Origin: Pseudomonadota bacterium | GTDB lineage: Bacteria; Pseudomonadota; Gammaproteobacteria; Acidiferrobacterales; UBA6901 | Direction: 5' to 3' | Length of the DNA: 64,000 bases | NCBI GenBank assembly: GCA_021785795.1 | Contig: JAJYEK010000003.1 | Location: 32,864 to 96,863, forward strand | In this document: in pieces, positions 43,801 through 50,537 of the stretch | Numbering within the stretch: the stretch's first letter is position 1 | How the letters are laid out: every line of letters starts with the position of its first letter | Program-made: the position numbers and the translations under genes | The notes under the pieces: model-generated | Seen by the model: only the letters and a program-made list of their open reading frames with translations | What the model was told of the DNA's origin: nothing | Database searches by the model: none

Positions 43801-44111
43801 CAGTTGATGGTGCTCGTGGCCGGTTTATGGTCCTGGGCGCCGGCGTTGGAGGTTACGCGGCCGGCCGGGATTGCGCCATTCAGCAAGGCCCAGAGAAACC
43901 GGTCAAACCATTCTGTACGTTTCTCCGGGGTATCCTCGACGTCGGTGAGGGCACGCGCTATGCGGGTGAAGGTCCCGAGGATGTCCTGATCCACTGGCTC
44001 TCCGGATTTCGTCTTAAGCCGGTATTTTTTGTCCCAGATATCATAGGAAGCCGGTTGGAGGGGAATCTCAGGGGTGTCAGTCTGCTGCTCCTGTATTTTT
44101 GCCGCCTTCAT
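40857..44111 (-). CDS. nrdJa: B12-dependent (class II) ribonucleotide reductase, catalytic part, with intein
   Basis: Reduces ribonucleoside di- or triphosphates to deoxy forms using adenosylcobalamin, so it works with or without oxygen. ATG 44111 (MKAAKIQEQQTDTP) has GAAGGAGG upstream; the frame continues to 44180 but that part holds the promoter region. Precursor is 1084 residues. Mature enzyme is about 708 after removal of a 376-residue intein. Host motifs: STINCTVSGTIQDSMDGIL (Cys pair), PSFAHQYSRNVIREG, and the active-site loop NP-CGEQPLPPYGSCLLG, whose thiyl-radical Cys is the +1 residue after the intein. FNPQAFQGVLVKEKDLEKT is near the end; the C-terminal cysteines are on NrdJb. NrdR boxes precede it. 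Confidence 0.94.
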   Translation of the reverse strand: MKAAKIQEQQTDTPEIPLQPASYDIWDKKYRLKTKSGEPVDQDILGTFTRIARALTDVEDTPEKRTEWFDRFLWALLNGAIPAGRVTSNAGAQDHKPATSTINCTVSGTIQDSMDGILSAVHEAGLTLKAGCGIGYEFSTLRPKGAFVNGAGAHTSGPLSFMDIFNAMCFTVSSAGGRRGAQMGTFDISHPDIATFIRAKREDGRLRQFNLSCLISDEFMQAVKNDATWDLAFPANRFEHDQPATRIVWRHWPSTQGYITNDLGQVACKVYKTLPARRLWDLIMTSTYDYAEPGFILIDRINEMNNNWFCEDIRATNPCVTADTWVHTDVGPRQVRDLIGHGFIARLDGGDHASGTEGFFLTATKPVVRLSTVEGYSLRLTSDHRLRRVIRFSRDAVETEWCAAGDLRPGDRVALNDHRAHPEWKGDHTREQGYLVGLLMADGTLGNDTAVLCIRTAAIAVNGSTARIPAGVRAIMREALQAAKALPQGADAGWHDTGRCDEYRLELSALHDLAVALGVPPRDSDCISPAIERASSAFYRGFLRGLFDANGSVHSGLTKRACIRLVQPGSGRIEAAQRMLLRLGIASTIRGYRQADGAHSSDGCDPQTQDTVGAQYELLISGHNLARFRDLVGFGDCDKLRQLDTICSRRRSGPDGGHFTACVRAITPDGVDEVYDVRIPGVNAFDANGLHAHNCGEQPLPPYGSCLLGSVNLTKFVENPFTPEARFDWDRYRRVIMIFTRMLDNVVEINGLPLAKQREEITRKRRHGMGFLGLGSAMTMLRMKYGDPDSLAFTERVAREMAEVGWETGVALAEEKGPAPILLDDFTVTAEMLDKRPEMKRDGYKIGDKIPGKVLLAKYSRYMQKFSKALTDRIAEVGVRFTHHTSIAPTGTISLSLANNASNGIEPSFAHQYSRNVIREGRKTKEKIDVYSYELLAYRTLINPKADPNSQDAESKLPDYFVSAETIAPRQHVDVQAAAQKWVDSSISKTANVPTDFPYEEFKDIYMYAYEQGLKGCTTFRFNPQAFQGVLVKEKDLEKTIYRFQLENGEVIEAKGNDEIEYDGETHTAANLYDALKEGYYGKF
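42030..43157 (-). other. Intein in NrdJa with LAGLIDADG endonuclease
   Basis: In-frame insertion of 376 residues between NP and CGEQPL of the reductase active site. It starts with Cys (CVTADTWVHTDVG, block A), has the block B TSDH motif (SLRLTSDHRLRRV), and ends HAHN before the extein Cys, so all protein-splicing residues (Cys1, TxxH, penultimate His, terminal Asn, Cys+1) are present. Two LAGLIDADG motifs lie inside: YLVGLLMADG (Asp at intein residue 124) and FLRGLFDANG, where the catalytic Asp is Asn (codon 42462-42464, residue 232). Splicing is expected to work and DNA cleavage to be lost or weakened. Confidence 0.93.
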
Positions 44112-44174
44112 TGGATAGCTGCCTCCTTCGCGCTTGCTGGCAGAAACACGCTTATTATTAGGTTCCGACACACA

Positions 44175-44190
44175 ATACAATATATTGTGT
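44175..44190. promoter_or_regulatory. Predicted NrdR box 1 upstream of nrdJa
   Basis: ATACAATATATTGTGT matches the NrdR consensus ACAC-W-ATATAT-W-GTGT at 15 of 16 positions. It lies 64 bp before the nrdJa ATG. NrdR is the ATP/dATP-sensing repressor of ribonucleotide reductase genes. Confidence 0.75.
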
Positions 44191-44206
44191 TAGTCGGCGA
44201 CTGTAG

Positions 44207-44222
44207 ACCCATTAAATTGTGC
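44207..44222. promoter_or_regulatory. Predicted NrdR box 2 upstream of nrdJa
   Basis: ACCCATTAAATTGTGC matches 12 of 16 consensus positions. Its centre is 32 bp (three helical turns) from box 1, the usual spacing of tandem NrdR boxes. Confidence 0.6.
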
Positions 44223-44363
44223 ATGTCAAGAAATCTTATCCGGGCATTCATTAATGTTAGTCACTGCTACCAATATGGCTCAATATGAACTCGCGGCCGG
44301 TCGGCGTTACCTATATATATGGATATGGAGCCCCGCCGACATCGACAATGAACCAGCATCCGC

Positions 44364-46112
44364 CTAAGAATTCTTGGAATTATTCATGCCTGCCTCGCGC
44401 TTCAGCAGGGTGCGGAGCGCGTGCAATGTCCGGGTGTTCAGGATATCGGTTTTTTCCAACCAGCCGCGCCGTGCCTGGCCCACGCCGTAGATAAGGTTAT
44501 CGAAGTCGTGCACCGAGTGTGCATCGGAATTGACCGCCACCAGTACCCCCTCTTCGCGCGCCATCTGGCACTGCGTGTCAAGCAGATCAAGGCGCTCGGG
44601 ATGGGCGTTCAGCTCGAGGAAACACCCCAAACTGCGTGCTGAGCGGATAATCTTTAGCATGTCCACGTCGTATGGTTCTCGGCTGCCCAGCAGTCGTCCA
44701 CTAGGGTGGGCGAGCAGATTGAAATAAGGATGCTTCATGGCCCTTATGATACGTTCGGTCTGTTTTCCCTGCGACAGGTGAAACTGGCTGTGAATCGCGC
44801 CGATGATGATATCTAGCCTGGCCAACACGCTGTCCGGCAGGTCGAGCGAGCCATCCTCCAGAATATCCACTTCAATACCCTTGAGAAGCGTGATTCCCCG
44901 AATTTCGGTATTGAGCCGGTCAATCTCCTCACATTGCCTGAGCAGACGCGTAGCGTCGAGCCCATGCGTAACTGTGAGGTGCCGTGAATGTTCGGTAATG
45001 GCAAGGTATTCGAACCCCCGGTCCCTGGCTGCCACGGCCATCTCCCTGAGGCTGTTATGTCCATCGCTGGCGCGGGTGTGCGCATGGAGATCCCCTCTCA
45101 AGTCATCGAGTTCCACCAGTTTCGGTAGAAGGCCCTGTTTTGCGGCCTCTATTTCGCCGCGGTCCTCCCGCAGTTCCGGAGGTATGAGCGGCAATCCCAC
45201 GCTTCGGTATACCGACTCCTCGGTATCCCCGGCAATCCGCGTTTTGCCCCTGAACACCCCGTATTCATTGATTTTCAGGCCACGTTCCTGGCCCAAACGC
45301 CGAATTGCGATATTGTGCGCCTTGGAGCCCGTGAAATAGTGCAGGGCGGCCCCATAGGACTCGGGTGCCACAACGCGCAGATCGACCTGAATCCCGGACT
45401 TGAGCACCACGGTAGAACGGGTTCTTCCCTTTGAAAGCACCTCCCCCACCTCGTCGTAGCCCGCAAAGCCGGCAATGACCGAGGACGGATCGTCAGCGGT
45501 GACCAGTATGTCGAGATCGCCCACAGTTTCCTTCATTCGTCGAAAACTGCCTGCTACCATGACCTCCCGAACGCCGGCTATCGTGCGCAAAAAGCGGACG
45601 AGGGCGCTTGCGTACTGGCCCGCTACCGCAAGCTTCAAGCGTGCGGTAGCGTCCCGATGCGTACCGACAGCTTCCAGGATGCGCTGCTCGGTCTTGGGTC
45701 CGAATCCGGCAAGCTCGCGCAACCGCCCATCCCTTGCAGCTCGATCCAGCTGTTCGGCAGTCTGGACCCCTAGGTCGTGCCAAAGGGCCTTGACACGTTT
45801 CGGTCCGAGTCCGGGAAGACGCATCAGTTCGGTCACTGAGGCGGGTACCTGCCGCCGCAGCCTTTCGAGCGCCGAGCATCTGCCGGTCTCCAGGATCTCA
45901 TGGATTTTGGCGGCAAGATCCCGGCCGATTCCAGGCAGCTCGGTAAGATCCATGCCCTCCTTTGCGAGATCACTGATTTCCTTGCCGAGTTCCCCTATAG
46001 TGCGTGCGGCATTCCGGTAGGCACGCACACGAAACGGGTTCTCGCCCTGTATCTCCAGGATGTCGGCGATTGCATTAAACGTCGCAGCGATGTCGGCATT
46101 ATGTATAGGCAT
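44364..46112 (-). CDS. polX: DNA polymerase X family protein with PHP exonuclease domain
   Basis: Gap-filling repair polymerase with a 3'-5' exonuclease/AP-site-processing PHP domain. From ATG 46112 (MPIHNADIAATFNAIADILE) 582 residues, the normal PolX length; earlier starts to 46397 lie in pncB. Order of parts: N-terminal 8-kDa-like domain (about 1-80), helix-hairpin-helix elements (LPGIGRDLAAKIHEI; MRLPGLGPKRVKALW), palm with metal Asp pair (ETVGDLDILVTAD; GIQVDLRVV), then PHP domain (from about 340) with DLHAHTRASDG, AITEHSRHL and AVNSDAH. Last gene of the archease-rtcB-pncA-pncB-polX run. Confidence 0.93.
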   Translation of the reverse strand: MPIHNADIAATFNAIADILEIQGENPFRVRAYRNAARTIGELGKEISDLAKEGMDLTELPGIGRDLAAKIHEILETGRCSALERLRRQVPASVTELMRLPGLGPKRVKALWHDLGVQTAEQLDRAARDGRLRELAGFGPKTEQRILEAVGTHRDATARLKLAVAGQYASALVRFLRTIAGVREVMVAGSFRRMKETVGDLDILVTADDPSSVIAGFAGYDEVGEVLSKGRTRSTVVLKSGIQVDLRVVAPESYGAALHYFTGSKAHNIAIRRLGQERGLKINEYGVFRGKTRIAGDTEESVYRSVGLPLIPPELREDRGEIEAAKQGLLPKLVELDDLRGDLHAHTRASDGHNSLREMAVAARDRGFEYLAITEHSRHLTVTHGLDATRLLRQCEEIDRLNTEIRGITLLKGIEVDILEDGSLDLPDSVLARLDIIIGAIHSQFHLSQGKQTERIIRAMKHPYFNLLAHPSGRLLGSREPYDVDMLKIIRSARSLGCFLELNAHPERLDLLDTQCQMAREEGVLVAVNSDAHSVHDFDNLIYGVGQARRGWLEKTDILNTRTLHALRTLLKREAGMNNSKNS

Positions 46113-46135
46113 GGCGTCCGAGCCTCCCTGGTCCC

Positions 46136-47485
46136 TCAAGTACCGCGTGCATCGAGTCGGCGGGCAAGTTCTCGCAGCGTCGGAGAGACGGAGACCCGGT
46201 ATTGCCCCGTTCCTGTAATTGTCCGTAGTTCCAGCGGCAGCCGCGCTATTTCGGCGGATACGTGCGCGCGTATTGCCGCCAGCTCCGCAGGCGCTGCCAG
46301 GCGCCGGCCGTAACGCATGACCGGTTGCAGCAAAGCCACGCCGTCGCCATCTTCGCCCTCCAAATCCAACCCATCGCCGCACATGATTCCCTGGCAATCG
46401 AATCTGCGGTGTACTTGCTTAGTGCCAGGCCACGTCGCCTTGCCCTCCGAGCATTTGCGTCGTGGCCGGCCAGCGTATTCCTGGAGTTTATAAGCGCAAT
46501 CGAGAAAAGGCGCATCGGACGACGTATCCATGTGGGTGCCGACACCGAAGCCGTCGATTGGTGCGCCGTCCGCCAGCAGGCGCTGGAGCCTCATTTCATC
46601 CAGGTTTCCGCTGGCGAATATTGTTACCTGCTGCAGGCCACCATCATCCAGAATGCGCCGAACCTTGCGTGCATGGGCGCCCAGGTCGCCGCTGTCCAGG
46701 CGCACGCCCCGTATCTCAATTCCCGCAGCCTTCAGCCGGGGCGCCAGCTGAACCACTTTGGCGGCGCCAGCCTCCGTATCGTAGGTGTCAATGAGCAGGA
46801 CGACGTTTCCGGGAAGTGAGTATGCGAAGCGCTCAAATGCGTCGATCTCGTGTTCATGCGCCTCTATGAACGAATGTGCCATGGTGCCGAAAAGGGGAAT
46901 TCCGAAACGTGGTGCCGCGAGCACGGTCGCTGTACCGGCGAAGCCTGCCAGGTAGCTAGCGCGAGCGGCGAGCAGGCCTGCTTCTGCGCCATGCGCCCGG
47001 CGCAGTCCGAAATCCACCAGAAGCGCGGCGGGCGCGGCCAGCACACAGCGTATTGCCTTGGAGGCAATCATCGTCTGGAAATGAAGAAGATTGATGACGC
47101 GACTCTCGATGAGCTGCGCCTCCGGCAGCGGCGCCGTGATCCGCAGGATGGGCTCATCGGCAAAGAATATTGTGCCCTCTGGCATGGCGTGCACGTCGCC
47201 GCTGAACCGCAGGCCGCCCAGATAGTTGATGAATTCCGGTCGGAATGATCCCTGTCTGGCCATCCATTCCAGTTCGGTTGCACCAAAGCGTAAGTTCTCC
47301 AGAAAGCCGACAACCTGTTCCAGTCCAGCGGCTACCAGAAACTGGCGCTGCGCCGGCAGGGTGCGTACAAAGAATTCAAAGACCGCGGCGTCTGTCATGC
47401 CATGCTCGAAATACGCCTGCAGCATGGTAAGCTGGTACAGGTCTGTGAGCAGCGGGCTCGAATCGGCAACCGGTTCGTTTGTCAT
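46136..47485 (-). CDS. pncB: Nicotinate phosphoribosyltransferase
   Basis: Makes nicotinate mononucleotide from nicotinic acid and PRPP in the Preiss-Handler branch of NAD salvage. 449 residues. Family features: LLTDLYQLTMLQAYFEHGM at the N-terminus, LVDFGLRRAHGAEAGLLAARAS, GIPLFGTMAHSFIEAHEHE (the autophosphorylated His), the VRLDSGDLGAHARKVRRILDDGG block and ASGNLDEMRLQRLLADGAPIDGFGVGT. Start overlaps the pncA stop (ATGA), so the two salvage enzymes are coupled. Confidence 0.93.
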   Translation of the reverse strand: MTNEPVADSSPLLTDLYQLTMLQAYFEHGMTDAAVFEFFVRTLPAQRQFLVAAGLEQVVGFLENLRFGATELEWMARQGSFRPEFINYLGGLRFSGDVHAMPEGTIFFADEPILRITAPLPEAQLIESRVINLLHFQTMIASKAIRCVLAAPAALLVDFGLRRAHGAEAGLLAARASYLAGFAGTATVLAAPRFGIPLFGTMAHSFIEAHEHEIDAFERFAYSLPGNVVLLIDTYDTEAGAAKVVQLAPRLKAAGIEIRGVRLDSGDLGAHARKVRRILDDGGLQQVTIFASGNLDEMRLQRLLADGAPIDGFGVGTHMDTSSDAPFLDCAYKLQEYAGRPRRKCSEGKATWPGTKQVHRRFDCQGIMCGDGLDLEGEDGDGVALLQPVMRYGRRLAAPAELAAIRAHVSAEIARLPLELRTITGTGQYRVSVSPTLRELARRLDARGT

Positions 47486-48084
47486 GCGCCGATTGCCTCG
47501 CGTGCCAAGGGCCGGGCGCCGCGTGCGCGCATTTGCGCCAATGCCCTGTCGCCATCGCCGGCCGATACGTCGGCTGCGCGCACGCCGTCCTCAAGCAGAA
47601 ATGTCTCGTATCCCAGTGCCAGAGCGTCGCTGACGGTATTGAGCACGCAATAGTCGGTGGCTAGGCCGCCGACGAAAACCCGCCGCACCGAGGCTGCGCG
47701 CAGCTGGGCATCGAGGTCGGTGCCTGCGAAGCCCGAATAGGCGTCCTTGTCCCTGTCGGTGCCTTTGGAAACCACCCGTGCCGAGGCGGGCAGATGCAAG
47801 CCCGCTGCGAATGCCGCTCCGCGGGTACCAGCCACGCAATGAGACGGCCATGGCCCGCCCCATTGCCGGAAGGAGCTGTGGTTGACTGGATGCCAGTCCC
47901 GCGTCGCGAATACAGGAAGATTGCGGTCCGAAAACGCCGCTACGTAATGATTGAGCACAGGGACGACTTCGTCGCCCGCCGCGACCGCCAGACTGCCTCC
48001 CGGAAGAAAATCGTTTTGCACGTCCACGATGATCAGCGCGTCACCGGTCCCGAGGGTTATCGCCACAGGCCTGTCCGCAGCCAT
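47482..48084 (-). CDS. pncA: Nicotinamidase
   Basis: Hydrolyses nicotinamide to nicotinic acid, feeding the next gene's enzyme. 200-residue isochorismatase-fold protein. Catalytic triad: Asp in LIIVDVQNDFLPGG, Lys in VVSKGTDRDKDAYSGF and Cys in GGLATDYCVLNT. The Zn/Fe site uses Asp and His of TRDWHPVNHSSF. The same fold can hydrolyse pyrazinamide. It starts 12 bp after rtcB and overlaps pncB. Confidence 0.94.
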   Translation of the reverse strand: MAADRPVAITLGTGDALIIVDVQNDFLPGGSLAVAAGDEVVPVLNHYVAAFSDRNLPVFATRDWHPVNHSSFRQWGGPWPSHCVAGTRGAAFAAGLHLPASARVVSKGTDRDKDAYSGFAGTDLDAQLRAASVRRVFVGGLATDYCVLNTVSDALALGYETFLLEDGVRAADVSAGDGDRALAQMRARGARPLAREAIGA

Positions 48085-48096
48085 GATCCGACCCTC

Positions 48097-49524
48097 CTAT
48101 CCCTTGATGCAAATGACCGGAAGAAGCTTCGCAACTTTGCGCGCGAGACCGACGGCGTGAGCGGCATCCACCACCGCCGTGACATCCTTGTATGCGCCTG
48201 GTGCCTCTTCCGCAATACCACGCGCGGACGGGCTGCGAATGACAATGCCATGCCGCGCGAGCTCGTCGACCACCTGGCGCCCGCGCCACCGCCTGTTGGC
48301 TTGGTGGCGACTCATGGCGCGACCGGCCCCGTGGCATGCTGACCCGAACGATAGCAGCATGCCCCGGTCAGTACCGGCCAGGATGTACGAAGCTGTGCCC
48401 ATGCTGCCTCCAATCAGAACGGGTTGCCCAGCCTCCCGCAGAGCCTCAGGAATCAGCGGGTTACCCGGTCCCAGAGCGCGGGTCGCCCCCTTTCGGTGCA
48501 CGAACAGTGGGCGCATTATCCCGTCAACCAGATGATGTTCCTCCTTGCAGGTATTGTGCGAGACATCGTACAGAACCCGCAGCCCGGACCGCGGAAGCAC
48601 GGTGGCAAACGCCTCACGCGTAAGGTGGGTGAGGATCTGCCGGTTGGCAAGCGCGCAGTTGATTCCCGCGCGCATCGCGCCGAGGTATTCCTGTCCAAGG
48701 GGCGATGATATCGGCGCGCAAGCTAGCTCACGGTCTGGCAGGTCAATACCGTATTCAGGAGCCGACGTTACCATCCGCTTCAGAAATTCGGTGCCGATCT
48801 GGTGCCCGAGTCCGCGTGATCCGCAGTGGATGCTGACCACTATCTCGTCTTCATGTAGACCGAATTCCGTTCCTGCAGCAGGATCGTAGATTTCGGCCAC
48901 TCGCTGGACCTCAAGGTAGTGGTTGCCAGATCCCAGCGTACCCATCTCATCACGTTGGCGTTTCTTAGCATGGTCTGAAACGTTCTCTGGTACTGCCCCG
49001 GCCATGCAGCCTTCTTCTTCGGTACGCAACAGATCGTCGCGGCTTCCATAACCGCAACCCACCGCCCAGCGGGCGCCGCCAGCAAGCATGGCGTCCATAT
49101 CGCCGTGTTCCAGGCGTACACGGCCAGTGCTTCCGAGTCCGGCCGGAATATGGGAATAGAGGGTATTCGCGAGTTCTTCTTTCAGGCCATCGATGTCAGC
49201 AAGGTCAAGACCGGTGTGCAGAGTGCGCACACCGCATGAAATATCAAATCCGACACCGCCTGCAGAGACCACGCCGTTCTCGGGGTCAAAGGCGGCCACG
49301 CCTCCGATGGGAAAGCCATAGCCCCAGTGGGCATCAGGCATGGCATAGGACGCCTGGACGATGCCGGGTAGCATGGCTACGTTGGTAATCTGGTCATACA
49401 CCTTGCTGTCCATGTCCCGGATGAGCTGTTCGCTCGCAAATATCACGGCCGGCACCCGCATACGACCCCGCGGCGCGATTTCCCACCGATAGCCGTCATG
49501 GCCGGTAAACAACGAGAGTTCCAT
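48097..49524 (-). CDS. rtcB: RNA-splicing ligase RtcB
   Basis: GTP- and Mn-dependent ligase sealing 2',3'-cyclic phosphate or 3'-phosphate RNA ends to 5'-OH, in RNA repair. From ATG 49524 (MELSLFTGHDGYRWEI), preceded by GGTGAGGG, it is 475 residues; a frame to 49611 adds non-conserved sequence. Metal and guanylate motifs: GGVGFDISCGVRTLHTG, TLGSGNHYLEVQRV, VSIHCGSRGLGHQIG, DVSHNTCKEEHH and the GMP-accepting His in SFGSACHGAGRAMSR. It follows the archease gene, its activator, by 111 bp. Confidence 0.94.
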   Translation of the reverse strand: MELSLFTGHDGYRWEIAPRGRMRVPAVIFASEQLIRDMDSKVYDQITNVAMLPGIVQASYAMPDAHWGYGFPIGGVAAFDPENGVVSAGGVGFDISCGVRTLHTGLDLADIDGLKEELANTLYSHIPAGLGSTGRVRLEHGDMDAMLAGGARWAVGCGYGSRDDLLRTEEEGCMAGAVPENVSDHAKKRQRDEMGTLGSGNHYLEVQRVAEIYDPAAGTEFGLHEDEIVVSIHCGSRGLGHQIGTEFLKRMVTSAPEYGIDLPDRELACAPISSPLGQEYLGAMRAGINCALANRQILTHLTREAFATVLPRSGLRVLYDVSHNTCKEEHHLVDGIMRPLFVHRKGATRALGPGNPLIPEALREAGQPVLIGGSMGTASYILAGTDRGMLLSFGSACHGAGRAMSRHQANRRWRGRQVVDELARHGIVIRSPSARGIAEEAPGAYKDVTAVVDAAHAVGLARKVAKLLPVICIKG

Positions 49525-49635
49525 GGCTTTGCCCTCACCTGCTGGTGCCGAGCGCGGAAGTGCTGTTCTTGGTTGGCGGGATTCCGGAGGTCCATCCGGG
49601 ATCCCGATCACGCCACCGCACCGCTAGGACCTGTG

Positions 49636-50070
49636 CTAGACGTCCACGACGCATTGGGCCACCCACAGGCCATCGGGATCCTGTCTCACCGAAAGGGCCG
49701 TGTAGGTGGCGCCTTTGATTTCGACAGACGGTTCATGGCGATTCAGATCGATGTGTTCACCAAATGCGCTACCGTCGAGCCGGTGGCTGTCGATGTGTAC
49801 CTTAAACCGACTAAACAGCATGGAGCGCGTTGCCATTTCATACACGACAGCGTTGAGCCAGTCGACAAGCAGTAGTTCATCGTCGGGCGCCTGACAGGTA
49901 ATGTCTACTCCTTCCCGCACTTCTACCCGGCCTGCGTCCGTGATCACTTGCGTCATGGCCAGAGCGGCCTGTTCGAAAGCCTCGTTCTTCGAACGTCCGA
50001 CGCCCCGTACCCCGATATCGGCCCCGTGCGGGAAATGTTCCCACCGGGGTTCCGAGTGTCCCTGCCTCAT
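49636..50070 (-). CDS. Archease, RtcB activator
   Basis: Small protein that promotes RtcB guanylylation and multiple turnover. From ATG 50070 ([20 protein letters not shown]) it is 144 residues, the family size. Conserved features: [33 protein letters not shown], the [20 protein letters not shown] helix and [17 protein letters not shown], with metal-binding Asp residues in HGADIG and at the C-terminus (CVVDV). A frame to 50250 adds Arg/Pro-rich sequence and is rejected. It heads the rtcB-pncA-pncB-polX run. Confidence 0.9.
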   Translation of the reverse strand: MRQGHSEPRWEHFPHGADIGVRGVGRSKNEAFEQAALAMTQVITDAGRVEVREGVDITCQAPDDELLLVDWLNAVVYEMATRSMLFSRFKVHIDSHRLDGSAFGEHIDLNRHEPSVEIKGATYTALSVRQDPDGLWVAQCVVDV

Positions 50071-50537
50071 TGATTCATCTTGCGCCCGCCTGCAGGACCG
50101 ATCAAGCCGCGACCGCGGCAAAGACTGAGTCCAAATCGGCATGGTTTTCGGCGGCTCTTGGAATGCCCTGCCGCCAGGATGCAGACGGGCGTGCAATGCG
50201 GTTATTGCCTGCGCCGGTGCGGGTCCGGGGGGTGGACGGGAACGGAACAAATTCGGCCAATTGTGGCTGCGCGGATTGCGATGCTTACATCAACGTGACG
50301 ATAGCGCCGCCATACAAGCCGGGAGCCAGGTGAATTGCGCTTCGGTGTTGTGCGAAAGCGCTGTGCTTCGGGGCTCGCCGCCAGGCGTGATTTGCAGCGT
50401 AAAGGACGGGGCGCGCCGCTTGAAAGCGGCAAACCGTTGCGTATGGGGTTCATCTGCACAAGGACTGCGAAGGCGGTAGGGGTTTCGTGACGCGGCAACT
50501 ACAGAATGGCCCATGCGCGGCAAACTGTAAGGGGCGA
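50071..50537. other. Intergenic region without a recognisable gene
   Basis: About 470 bp between cbbO and the archease gene, both leftward. Short frames on either strand are Arg/Cys-rich and lack domains. I see no terminator with a U-run and no clear promoter. Confidence 0.35.

Noticed and set aside
44112..44180. 23-residue extension of NrdJa
   Set aside because: Contains the NrdR box and precedes the GAAGGAGG ribosome site; ATG 44111 fits better.
46113..46397. 95-residue N-terminal extension of PolX
   Set aside because: Falls inside pncB and has no conserved sequence; ATG 46112 gives the normal PolX start.
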